A stretch of DNA of 26,412 nt from a virus, in IMG/VR virus record IMGVR_UViG_3300011114_001071, positions 1 through 26,412 of that record, one strand, 5' to 3'. Shown piece after piece: positions 7,091-13,806 of this stretch (positions are counted from its first letter, which is position 1; every line of letters begins with the position of its first letter). The notes below the pieces were generated by a model. It had not been told where the DNA came from and did no database searches. It saw only the letters and a list, made by a program, of their open reading frames with translations. The translations under genes were made by a program, and so were the position numbers.

Positions 7091-7311
7091 ATAGTTGGCT
7101 TTTCCGGTAATGGCATCCAATGTGTTGGATTTAATATAGCCCCACAACATCCACATGTTGTTGTATATTCACTCCAATAACAATGTTGTGGAGTTTTTGA
7201 GTGATGATATGTAGCAACCAACACACCATAATCACAATATATGAGAACCTTTTCTGATTCATCATATTCATCTGTGGGCGGCATTTGTGTTTTACAATCA
7301 ATCCAATTCAT
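7087..7311 (-). CDS. DUF551 family protein
   Basis: 74 residues beginning MNWIDCKTQMPPTDEYDE and ending with the family's signature THWMPLPEKP. A CGCCG motif before the signature is an addition. DUF551 proteins are common in phages and prophages, with no established function. It ends in an ATGA overlap with the next gene. Confidence 0.85.
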   Translation of the reverse strand: MNWIDCKTQMPPTDEYDESEKVLIYCDYGVLVATYHHSKTPQHCYWSEYTTTCGCCGAILNPTHWMPLPEKPTI

Positions 7312-7325
7312 GTATAACTCCGATT

Positions 7326-7496
7326 ATGAACACATGCGTTTTTTGTTTGATGCCTGCCGTTGTTGTCGTTTGTAAAGACATTTACATTAAACACAAATGC
7401 ACCAAGTGTGGAACCAAACGCATTGAGTATGCCGATGACAAAATGAAAGTGGTGAAACAGGTTTGGGATAAGATCACTCAAGCTTACCGCCCATGA
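7326..7496 (+). CDS. Small zinc-ribbon protein on the opposite strand
   Basis: 56 residues with paired Cys, CVFC (4-7) and CTKC (25-28), then a Lys-rich C-terminal helix, as in a zinc ribbon. It fills the only gap of its size in the minus-strand block, lying head-to-head with the DUF551 gene (14 bp apart) and overlapping the convergent gene by 23 bp. No Shine-Dalgarno is seen. The minus-strand reading of the gap (7308-7526) gives a less protein-like sequence, so the plus reading is preferred. Confidence 0.5.
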   Translation: MNTCVFCLMPAVVVVCKDIYIKHKCTKCGTKRIEYADDKMKVVKQVWDKITQAYRP

Positions 7497-7710
7497 TTTC
7501 CAATATTTTACATCCGTCTGATTCATAAGCCTGTATCAGCAAGTTCTTTACATCAGCAATGGGTAAGTCATTCACAGATGTAAATGTAATCACATCTTTT
7601 ACAGCAATGCCATCCATACCCAAGTCCAATTGTTTCATTAATTTGGTAACATTTTGCATTAATGCATTTGCATACATCACTTCAAACCGGTAGTGGAATT
7701 TATTCACCAA
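7474..7710 (-). CDS. Hypothetical protein, 78 aa
   Basis: No family recognised. Predicted alpha/beta, with a KLMKQLDLGMDGIAVKDV stretch. Overlaps the upstream MSGGS gene by 7 bp. Confidence 0.55.
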   Translation of the reverse strand: MVNKFHYRFEVMYANALMQNVTKLMKQLDLGMDGIAVKDVITFTSVNDLPIADVKNLLIQAYESDGCKILEIMGGKLE

Positions 7711-7997
7711 TCCCGAGCCTGTAATAACAATGCATTCAATTCATCAATCAATTTCTGAGCATGTTCAGCTGTCACATTCAACACATCTCTTGCATTAATG
7801 CATTTCATGATGGCTTCTCTATCGTCCGGTTCAGACATGTCACCGCTGTCACACCATTCAACATCATGCATGGCAGAGGCGCATCGAGATAACAATGCAC
7901 CAAATGCACGCCTGTAATCAGGCTGATGTTTTTTCATCAGAGTGCGTGCAGCATCTTCCATCTTATAATACAGATAATCATATGATCCACCACTCAT
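7704..7997 (-). CDS. MSGGSYDYLY-family small protein
   Basis: 97 residues. The N-terminus MSGGSYDYLYYKMEDAA, the central RRAFGALLS and the following AMHDVEWCDSGD belong to a widespread family of small uncharacterised bacterial and phage proteins that I recognise by pattern. Function unknown. It follows another MSGGS gene with an ATGA overlap, which suggests duplication. Confidence 0.72.
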   Translation of the reverse strand: MSGGSYDYLYYKMEDAARTLMKKHQPDYRRAFGALLSRCASAMHDVEWCDSGDMSEPDDREAIMKCINARDVLNVTAEHAQKLIDELNALLLQARDW

Positions 7998-8224
7998 GTT
8001 TCATCTCCATAATATTCTTCAATTGATTTTCTCATTTCTTTGTGAAATTCATCCAACAGATCAATGATAGTCTGTTTTTCTCCACATACCGCGCATACTC
8101 GTAGAACCGCATCCGTCAGGCTATAACATGCAGTCAACATGGGTATTGTTGGATAACCATTCATTGCATTAAGACATTTTCCAACCATTTCAGCAACCAA
8201 ACGGTCATCTGATCCACCGCTCAT
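7994..8224 (-). CDS. Second MSGGS-type small protein
   Basis: 76 residues starting MSGGSDDRLVAEM. Only the N-terminus resembles the neighbour; the rest is helical with a CAVC pair. It is flanked by ATGA overlaps on both sides. A diverged paralogue is the simplest reading. Confidence 0.6.
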   Translation of the reverse strand: MSGGSDDRLVAEMVGKCLNAMNGYPTIPMLTACYSLTDAVLRVCAVCGEKQTIIDLLDEFHKEMRKSIEEYYGDET

Positions 8225-8514
8225 GTTTTCTCCTGGTTTGTCTCATAAATCTCTTTAGCCCATGGGAATTGCTTTAAATACTCAGCATATGTTGCATCTG
8301 TTATATCTATTAAGCCATCCATGTAATATATATCATCCATGATTCCGCCATCATTAACCAATGTAAAGTTGTAACCATAGGCATTCTTCATCATGACCAT
8401 ATTTGGAAACGGAGATGTTGGATGAAATATGCCGGGACATTTAATGCTGAATTGAAGTGGAGGCGATATCTTCAACTTGTTCTGTATGTCTATTGCACAA
8501 TAATATGTCGCCAT
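8221..8514 (-). CDS. Hypothetical protein, 97 aa
   Basis: Start taken at ATG 8514, which overlaps the preceding stop as TGATG; a start five codons upstream is possible. It begins MATYYCAIDIQNKLK and has a C-terminal acidic helix with YLKQFPWAKEIYE. No family recognised. Confidence 0.58.
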   Translation of the reverse strand: MATYYCAIDIQNKLKISPPLQFSIKCPGIFHPTSPFPNMVMMKNAYGYNFTLVNDGGIMDDIYYMDGLIDITDATYAEYLKQFPWAKEIYETNQEKT

Positions 8515-8735
8515 CACTCCCCCATCCAAGCATCAACCATTTCACCAAACCGTTGTTTCATGCCATCACTGTCCAACATTACCACAGATTGGTATCCAGA
8601 CAACAACATGCGTTCCAACGTCAAAACCGAAACCACAGGCGCATAGTCTTCTTCTTCCAACAAATCAAATATGCGCACAGCCAACATATGCATTTGTTTG
8701 TTCATTATCTGTGTCAACAGATCTTCATTCATCAT
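8514..8735 (-). CDS. Hypothetical helical protein, 73 aa
   Basis: First gene of the long minus-strand small-gene block, about 20 bp downstream of the promoter-like element at 8756-8783. Acidic and helical, with LLEEEDYAPVVSVLTLERML in the middle. No family recognised. Confidence 0.58.
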   Translation of the reverse strand: MMNEDLLTQIMNKQMHMLAVRIFDLLEEEDYAPVVSVLTLERMLLSGYQSVVMLDSDGMKQRFGEMVDAWMGE

Positions 8736-8755
8736 TCACCCAACATTTCTTCCAT

Positions 8756-8783
8756 CATATATGTGTAAATTTTTTTTTACAAA
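8756..8783 (-). promoter_or_regulatory. Promoter-like element with TTACAC core
   Basis: Minus strand: TTTGTA (8783..8778), a 16-nt A-rich spacer ending in TTTACACA, then TATATG (8761..8756). It has the same layout as 6907-6934 and sits directly ahead of the first gene of the block. Confidence 0.5.
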
Positions 8784-8870
8784 TTTTTTGGCGGGATTTT
8801 TTTTTTGGATGTGGGTTGGTTGTGTTTTTCATGTGTGGCATGCATTTAGCATTCTGGATTTGTAATGTAA

Positions 8871-8985
8871 TTTTTTTTATTCAGAAGTAGCGGTTTCATT
8901 CAGAGGGGGCATGGGATGTGCCAGACTTGTGGTGTATTTTTTTTTATTTGGAAGTAGAAGTCTCTTTCAGGTGGAGCATGAGAAG
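8871..8985. repeat. Two imperfect 48-bp direct repeats
   Basis: Copies at 8871-8918 and 8938-8985 (67-bp period) match at 37 of 48 positions by eye. Each has an eight-T run, ATT, GAAGTAG, a TTTCA-containing middle, and a G-rich GGAGCATG-like end. Confidence 0.65.
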
Positions 8986-9155
8986 ATAATAATAATATAA
9001 CCAGTACTTGTTAAGGTCATGCCCCCCTCATCTTTCCAGCCTGCCAGGATTGGGATGAGACTCTATTAACAAATGCATTGAACGATGCAATTCAAATCAA
9101 TTGTATATGTTTATAACCATGCCCACGCATCGTTATGTAGATGATATGTCTATTA

Positions 9156-9605
9156 CTATGATGGATATGGCTTGTGGCTGGCTTGTGAGGCTGATTCAGA
9201 CTGGGCTTGCTTTTCAACTATGAATGCGAATGCAGCTGTGGCTATGTCTTTGGCAGCATTCTTAGACTCATCTTGATCCCAACCTCTGTGCCTTGCTTGA
9301 GTCTTAAGCACAAAGCATTGCAAAGCTGTGTCTGTTGAATCTGCGGCTCTTGATAACACGCTTAGTTCAATATCATCTAACCAACGTTCTCTTGCATCTT
9401 TTAATGCTTCAGCAAGTTCAGCATCATTATCACATCTATGTCTTAAACAACTTCTTGTAGTACCCATGCAATCTGCCACTCTTGATAAGTTGCCATTATG
9501 CTCTTTTATCAGTGTAAGCATGGTATCTTTATCTAATGGTATACCTGGCCTTGGTTGTTTGGCTTTTTCACCTAGCTTGGCTTTGCCCTTTGGATATCCT
9601 GCCAC
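9156..9605 (-). CDS. Terminase small subunit-like DNA-binding protein
   Basis: 149 residues from a GTG start with AGG six bases upstream. A basic N-terminus is followed by an HTH (NGNLSRVADCMGTTRSCLRH, about 37-56), a charged helix, and the stretch FVLKTQARHRGWD, which I associate with phage small terminases of the phBC6A51/homeodomain type. Small terminases recognise the packaging site and regulate the large subunit. The separation from the large subunit by about 7 kb is unusual, so a general phage HTH protein remains possible. Confidence 0.68.
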   Translation of the reverse strand: MAGYPKGKAKLGEKAKQPRPGIPLDKDTMLTLIKEHNGNLSRVADCMGTTRSCLRHRCDNDAELAEALKDARERWLDDIELSVLSRAADSTDTALQCFVLKTQARHRGWDQDESKNAAKDIATAAFAFIVEKQAQSESASQASHKPYPS

Positions 9606-9665
9606 ATCTAACCTATTGTTTAACCTGTTGATTATGCTATAACCAAACCATTTACCTATGCTTCT

Positions 9666-9683
9666 CCCGCTGACGCGGGTTTT
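9666..9683. repeat. GC-rich hairpin in the small-terminase leader
   Basis: CCCGC-TGAC-GCGGG followed on the plus strand by only four T. It is a weak terminator candidate on the plus strand, or a leader hairpin for the minus-strand gene starting at 9605. Confidence 0.5.
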
Positions 9684-9708
9684 GGCTCAAGGCTGATTAT
9701 ACCGTCTG

Positions 9709-9737
9709 TTGTACTCTGTCAAATAAAAACTTGTCAA
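9709..9737 (-). promoter_or_regulatory. Sigma70-like promoter for the small-terminase gene
   Basis: Minus strand TTGACA (9737..9732), a 17-nt spacer, TACAAC (9714..9709). It predicts a leader of about 95 nt that would contain the GC hairpin. Confidence 0.5.
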
Positions 9738-9805
9738 GTTCTCCCCTAAAATATATGTAAATATATTTGTTGACATATAATCATTTATTTAATTCATTCT
9801 GGCTA

Positions 9806-9834
9806 TTGTATTAATATTAATCATGTGATAAGAT
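9806..9834 (+). promoter_or_regulatory. Sigma70-like promoter for the rightward genes from 9922
   Basis: TTGTAT, a 17-nt spacer, TAAGAT on the plus strand; the spacer opens with the dyad TAATATTA. The rest of the gap 9606-9921 shows no gene. Confidence 0.4.
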
Positions 9835-9921
9835 TAAATTATTGAACACACATTAACCATGCATGCTATGCGCTGTATGTGCTACCTGTTAGTAAATGCT
9901 AAACATAAAAAAGAGATAAAG

Positions 9922-10077
9922 ATGTTAACACAACAAACGACTGATTATTATAAAACTGGCAAGCTATACCCCAAGCTTGACGCATACATGATGGATAATG
10001 GACATTATGTGTCCTATCTGGGCTCATCATGTCAATTTAAGAATGCTAAAAATTACAAATATAGAGGCTTAAAATGA
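9922..10077 (+). CDS. Hypothetical protein, 51 aa
   Basis: ATG 9922 is preferred over 9859 because a purine-rich GAGAT lies just upstream. Tyr-rich and basic, beginning MLTQQTTDYYKTGKLY. It is coupled to the next gene by ATGA. No family recognised. Confidence 0.5.
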   Translation: MLTQQTTDYYKTGKLYPKLDAYMMDNGHYVSYLGSSCQFKNAKNYKYRGLK

Positions 10078-10496
10078 ATTATTCACAATTTTTTGCACAC
10101 ATGGTGCGACCAGATAGTACCGATTCACTTGTGGGTGTTAAAGACAATGCACCTGAAAAACTGATTTTGCTTATAAAACAAATTCACCATCAACATTTTT
10201 ATAGATGCGCTCAAAATGATTGGATATATAAAACAATTTGGGAGGCATTTGCAGATTTGGAAGAAAATTCCATCGACGAATGTAATATTAAATCTGATAC
10301 CTGGAATAACCAAATAACATTATGGCTACATAAAAATTGCAATGCTTTTGCATTGGAATTATGTGAAGAATGTCAAGAAAACTGCGACAATGAAAACACA
10401 GACATATTAACAATTATTGGTGAAGCTCAATGCCTAGCCAAACACAGGATTTACCATGCCGTCAATGATTTTATGAAAGAGAGAGAAAATGTCTAA
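10074..10496 (+). CDS. Hypothetical protein, 140 aa
   Basis: No family recognised. Acidic, predicted helical, with a Cys-rich acidic stretch CEECQENCDNEN at about residues 97-108. Flanked by ATGA/short overlaps, so co-translated with its neighbours. Confidence 0.62.
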   Translation: MNYSQFFAHMVRPDSTDSLVGVKDNAPEKLILLIKQIHHQHFYRCAQNDWIYKTIWEAFADLEENSIDECNIKSDTWNNQITLWLHKNCNAFALELCEECQENCDNENTDILTIIGEAQCLAKHRIYHAVNDFMKERENV

Positions 10497-10707
10497 CATA
10501 AACGAATTAACCGCAATCATAACCATTCTGGGCGTATTTATTGCAAATGCTGCACTCATAATTCCATTGTTTTTATGGGTTCGTTCAGAATCCAGAGCTG
10601 ATATCAGACATATGGATGCAAAAATGGAATCCACAAGAGAACTTGTCCGAGCCATTCATGATGAAATGATTGATTTTCATGCACGTTTAACAGAAATCAA
10701 GAAATAG
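10489..10707 (+). CDS. Small membrane protein with C-terminal coil, 72 aa
   Basis: A single hydrophobic span (LTAIITILGVFIANAALIIP, residues 7-26) is followed by WVRSESRADIRH and a helical tail ending FHARLTEIKK. The layout and the FHxRLxxI-type end match the proteins at 25634-26373. Function unknown; a holin accessory, an envelope factor or an exclusion protein is conceivable. Confidence 0.68.
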   Translation: MSNINELTAIITILGVFIANAALIIPLFLWVRSESRADIRHMDAKMESTRELVRAIHDEMIDFHARLTEIKK

Positions 10708-10747
10708 ACAGATAGATTTATATCTTGATAAATGTTATGATAAATAC

Positions 10748-11044
10748 ATGATTGAAAAAACCAAACACTTATTAAAAAAGCAATGGGGTGATATTGCGGA
10801 TTCTTTGGATTGTTATGCCGAAGTAAAATTCATTGATCCCCAATCATCGTGGGCATGTTATGTATATGCCATGAATCCAGAAAATGAAGATGAGATTATG
10901 TGTTTAATCGTTGGCAGAGTCATTGAAACATGCCAATGGACATTAACCGAGCTATTTAGAGAATACAATAGCCATGGTGAACACCCTGTGATTGATACAG
11001 ATTACAGGCGAATTAAATTAAGGAGTATATTTAAACGTTTATGA
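10748..11044 (+). CDS. DUF2958-like protein
   Basis: 98 residues. AEVKFIDPQSSWACYVYAMN, then a GRVIETCQWTLTEL stretch and a C-terminal RRIKLRSIF, have the order expected of DUF2958 proteins, which are frequent on plasmids and phages and have no known role. The match is by remembered pattern and is tentative. Overlaps the XRE gene by ATGA. A repeated TGATAAAT lies just upstream of the start. Confidence 0.55.
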   Translation: MIEKTKHLLKKQWGDIADSLDCYAEVKFIDPQSSWACYVYAMNPENEDEIMCLIVGRVIETCQWTLTELFREYNSHGEHPVIDTDYRRIKLRSIFKRL

Positions 11045-11250
11045 CTGCTGATGAAATAACAAATTTAAGACGCTCTTTAGGCGTTTCACAAGAAAAGTTT
11101 GCCCATATGTTAGGTACAACTTTATGCACTGTTAATCGGTGGGAGATGGGTCACGTAAAACCCTCACGCTTATACATTAAAGAACTTAAAAACTTAAAGA
11201 GTGCACATGGATCATACTTATGTCGATGCGAAGAACCTAAAAACGCTTGA
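11041..11250 (+). CDS. XRE/Cro-CI family helix-turn-helix regulator
   Basis: 69 residues, little more than one HTH domain: ITNLRRSLGVSQEKFAHMLG, then TTLCTVNRWEMGHVKPS, matching the Cro/CI fold with recognition helix around TVNRWE. There is no protease or dimerisation domain, so it is Cro-like or a plasmid-type regulator. Its place just ahead of a serine recombinase suggests control of lysogeny or of its own operon; that is inference. Confidence 0.88.
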   Translation: MTADEITNLRRSLGVSQEKFAHMLGTTLCTVNRWEMGHVKPSRLYIKELKNLKSAHGSYLCRCEEPKNA

Positions 11251-11536
11251 GCAATATGCAGTTGCGTTAATTTCTGCATTTATGTCACTGAAAACACTTG
11301 AATCTTTTGAAGCTAAGGCCGTTGATCTTGGCATTTTAACAGAAGATTTATCATGCAGAGCCAATACAATTGTCTGGGATTTACGCAGGCTTATGGCTAT
11401 TTACTTGGCACAGGCTGAAACAACCCTGCAATTGATTAATCCAGAAGAAATGGACGTACAAAAAATTATTAATGACTTACAAAAGTCTGCCTTAACCAAG
11501 GCTAGACAAATAACTAGAAAAAAGAGAGAAAAATAA
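11207..11536 (+). CDS. Hypothetical helical protein, 109 aa
   Basis: ATG 11207 is chosen, with AAAGAG five bases upstream; a GTG at 11201 is in frame. It overlaps the HTH gene by 44 bp. Nearly all helical, ending in a basic tail (TKARQITRKKREK). Its stop touches the recombinase start (TAATG). No family recognised. Confidence 0.6.
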   Translation: MDHTYVDAKNLKTLEQYAVALISAFMSLKTLESFEAKAVDLGILTEDLSCRANTIVWDLRRLMAIYLAQAETTLQLINPEEMDVQKIINDLQKSALTKARQITRKKREK

Positions 11537-12279
11537 TGTTTTTTATATATTCTCGTGTGTCAACTGAGGAGCAAGATACTCAGACACAAATTGATTTATG
11601 CAGAAAATTAGTTGAACAAAGACCGCACCATAAAATTAAATATTTTACCGATGAAGATTCTTCAACTTCTTATATTCCAATGCAAGACCGCATAGGCTTA
11701 CAAGAAATGATATCACAGTTAAGAAAAGGCGTTACTGTTGTTATTTATGCACTGGACCGTCTTGGACGTGACATCATTGAAGGCGTTACAATTTACAGAC
11801 AGATTGCAAATGCCGGCGCATTTTTAATATCTGTTGATAATCCACTCGGTGAAACTGACTTTTCCATGAATATTAAATTTGCAGTTGCTCAAGAAGAAAA
11901 GAGAATGATCAGTGAAAGAACTCGTTTTGGCCTTAAGCAAAAACAGTCCCGATTTGAGAGGGTAGGCGCTGTATGGTTTGGCTATCAGCTTGATGAAACA
12001 AAACTACAAACCTCAAAAGAAAAAGCACCTTCTTTTGGCAAGCCTTATATGCTTATTCCGCATCCTGAAGAAATGAAAATTGTTGTTCAGGCAATCAAAT
12101 TGCGTGAAGAAGGCCTTTCATATGACAAAATAGCAGATAAATTAAATGAAGATGGCCATTTTAACAGGAATGGAAAACCATTTCAGACAATGACTGTATA
12201 TCGCATTCTGTCAAATCGAGACAACAGGTATCCAGCTCATATGCTGCAACAAGCGGGCCTGTCTCTTCAATCCATATGA
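11536..12279 (+). CDS. Serine site-specific recombinase
   Basis: 247 residues. The N-terminal resolvase domain has YSRVSTEEQ with catalytic Ser at residue 9 and Arg 7, and ALDRLGRD (72-79) with the active-site Arg pair. The regulatory helix follows (QEEKRMISERTRFGL). Residues 143-228 resemble the start of the recombinase domain of large serine recombinases, ending in an HTH-like TMTVYRILSNRDN. The coiled coil and zinc domain of large integrases are missing, so it is either a short phage integrase or an invertase/resolvase. The last 119 bp overlap the convergent RusA gene, which is large for two conserved genes. Confidence 0.9.
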   Translation: MFFIYSRVSTEEQDTQTQIDLCRKLVEQRPHHKIKYFTDEDSSTSYIPMQDRIGLQEMISQLRKGVTVVIYALDRLGRDIIEGVTIYRQIANAGAFLISVDNPLGETDFSMNIKFAVAQEEKRMISERTRFGLKQKQSRFERVGAVWFGYQLDETKLQTSKEKAPSFGKPYMLIPHPEEMKIVVQAIKLREEGLSYDKIADKLNEDGHFNRNGKPFQTMTVYRILSNRDNRYPAHMLQQAGLSLQSI

Positions 12280-12652
12280 CAGTTTTAGGGTTTGGATTGT
12301 ATAATTTCATGCATGGCCCCAACGAAACAATTTGATCGCCTGTAAAAAATATACCATCCATACAATCCAAATAAAACTTTATCAAATTATCTACATCAGG
12401 TTTTTTTGTGTGTTTAACAATGCCAGAATTGTATAACGGTAAATCTTTTTTCCTGGTGCTTTTGCAAATTGGCATTTGAAAAATAAATGAGATCCGTGGA
12501 TAATTAAATTGTTTTTCATCAAGCGATAATAATAATTTCTTTATAATATTTTTTTCTTTTGCTTGGGGATCGTAAACATTTACAACCCCCTTGCATTGGT
12601 AATATCTAGGCCGACTTTGTTGTATTGGTATGCCTGGAATGATGATTTTCAT
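12161..12652 (-). CDS. rusA: RusA-type Holliday junction resolvase
   Basis: 163 residues. RusA resolves Holliday junctions and branched replication intermediates before packaging. The signature KKPDVDNLIKFYLD carries D86, D88 and K92, followed by a GDQIV motif (D106), matching the RusA catalytic acid set, then a final strand VIWIEE. About 30 residues beyond the usual end (GPLVAAYEL onward) are encoded opposite the 3' end of the recombinase gene and may be nonfunctional read-through. The start overlaps the SpoVG-like gene stop as TAATG. Confidence 0.92.
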   Translation of the reverse strand: MKIIIPGIPIQQSRPRYYQCKGVVNVYDPQAKEKNIIKKLLLSLDEKQFNYPRISFIFQMPICKSTRKKDLPLYNSGIVKHTKKPDVDNLIKFYLDCMDGIFFTGDQIVSLGPCMKLYNPNPKTVIWIEETGPLVAAYELDTCCLDLTECDIQSLSEMVFHSC

Positions 12653-12975
12653 TAAAATGGAAGCTCTTCTTGTTCCACTATCACATCATCCGGCTTCATT
12701 TCTGGATTTTCCAACAAATATTTGTCTATTGCTTGCATAATTTGTGCTCTAAATCTGTTTTTAACTGCCTCATTGTCAAAAGAAATCATTTCAATATACT
12801 TCTTTTCTCCCATTTCTGTTTGAATTTCTTTTGATGGCAATGAAATCCATCGGTTTGTGCCTTTTTCAAAAATTTTCACATCTCTCAATGTTAATTTCCA
12901 TGGCACAATGCGCACATCGCATGTGGCCAATAGACTGCCTTTGTTGACTGCATTTATGTTTTGTACTTCTATCAT
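12652..12975 (-). CDS. SpoVG-like protein with SSB-type acidic tail
   Basis: 107 residues. ATCDVRIVPWKLTLRDVKIF, then WISLPSKEI and a later AQIMQAIDKYL, resemble the compact SpoVG fold, a nucleic-acid-binding family. The C-terminus EQEELPF mimics the acidic tip of bacterial SSB (DDDIPF), which recruits repair and replication proteins. Between the helicase loader and RusA this fits a phage single-stranded-DNA-binding protein; that role is inferred. AAGGA lies six bases before the ATG. Confidence 0.62.
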   Translation of the reverse strand: MIEVQNINAVNKGSLLATCDVRIVPWKLTLRDVKIFEKGTNRWISLPSKEIQTEMGEKKYIEMISFDNEAVKNRFRAQIMQAIDKYLLENPEMKPDDVIVEQEELPF

Positions 12976-12984
12976 ATTTTTTCC

Positions 12985-13806
12985 TTATGTTATGGGGGCT
13001 TTTCTTCTAGATTTTTCATCAAAAATCATCATTTGTCCTGTATAAAGGCGATCACTTAGCGCTTCACCACAGTAAGTGCTAAGGCTTTCTTCATTCAAGT
13101 TGGTTGTTATAATTGTTCCTCTTTCTTTCCATTGCATCCGACTGTTGATTAAGTCCATAAAAAATGACATGAAACCGGGAGATGGTTCTTTTGTTCCAAA
13201 ATCATCAATGACTAAAAGAGAAACAGAGTTTAACTTTTGGATAAAATCATTTTGATTGCTAGTATTATCCAACCAATCACTCATCATTTTTTTTTGAGTT
13301 ATAAATAAACATGAGCGATTTGCACGTGTAAATAATTCGCAAACCGCCATGGACGAATAAGTTTTTCCTGTGCCAGCATTTCCATACATCAAAACAATTC
13401 CGGATGGCTTGCATGCAAATTGCCTTAAAAACTCTAATTTTGCATTCGATTGATTCAGCTTTTCAAATGAGACATCATGATGCACATCGCCAATATCGTT
13501 TTTTTCGCAAAATAAAGGCCATTCTATGCATCTGCGAGATATGACCTGTGTATCCATAGCTCCCCATTCATTTTTGATGCCAGAACGCACGCATGTTGTT
13601 CCGCCACATATCCATACCCTTTTTTGTGAATGCGGAGGATTTACATACGGGGCATAGTGTTCTTTTCCATTGCATTTGGGGCAAACTATGGTTGATGACA
13701 TGGCCGGAATGTCTAATTTTGTCCATTTTCCGGAAGAAACATAATGCACTAACACATCTTTTTGTGTATGTAACATGTTCTTAGCCACAAACTTAAGTAA
13801 TTTCAT
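12985..13806 (-). CDS. DnaC/IstB-type helicase loader with N-terminal zinc motif
   Basis: 273 residues. The C-terminal AAA+ domain has Walker A GNAGTGKT (142-149), Walker B LLVIDD (197-202), a sensor-1-like TTNLNEESL (234-242) and an Arg-finger segment SDRLYTG (251-257). The N-terminal part has Cys at 42, 45, 67 and 72 (CPKC and CGGTTC), a likely zinc finger that E. coli DnaC lacks. Such proteins load the replicative helicase at a phage origin, usually the host helicase when none is encoded nearby. It overlaps the initiator gene by ATGA, as with lambda O and P. Confidence 0.92.
   Translation of the reverse strand: MKLLKFVAKNMLHTQKDVLVHYVSSGKWTKLDIPAMSSTIVCPKCNGKEHYAPYVNPPHSQKRVWICGGTTCVRSGIKNEWGAMDTQVISRRCIEWPLFCEKNDIGDVHHDVSFEKLNQSNAKLEFLRQFACKPSGIVLMYGNAGTGKTYSSMAVCELFTRANRSCLFITQKKMMSDWLDNTSNQNDFIQKLNSVSLLVIDDFGTKEPSPGFMSFFMDLINSRMQWKERGTIITTNLNEESLSTYCGEALSDRLYTGQMMIFDEKSRRKAPIT

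Larger units (their letters stand above)
8736..9155. other. Structured noncoding region between the small-gene block and the small terminase
   Basis: No credible gene on either strand. It holds the promoter-like element above, two 48-bp direct repeats (8871-8985), and GAGGGGGCATG (8903-8913) facing a near-complementary CATGCCCCCCTC (9018-9029). An imperfect long hairpin CTCATC...GATGAG lies at 9027-9059. Two short dyads follow, TGCAT-N6-ATGCA and CAATT-N6-AATTG, between about 9073 and 9105. Its place beside a small-terminase-like gene makes a packaging (pac/cos) site possible; a structured RNA is the alternative. Confidence 0.5.

Noticed and set aside
7308-7526. Minus-strand frame filling the gap between the DUF551 and 78-aa genes
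   Set aside because: Composition is unlike the neighbours (Phe/Asn/His-rich) and the opposite strand encodes a plausible zinc ribbon; kept as the less likely alternative.
8457-8768. Plus-strand frame of 103 codons
   Set aside because: His/Ser-rich shadow of minus-strand genes and of the promoter-like element; no ribosome site.
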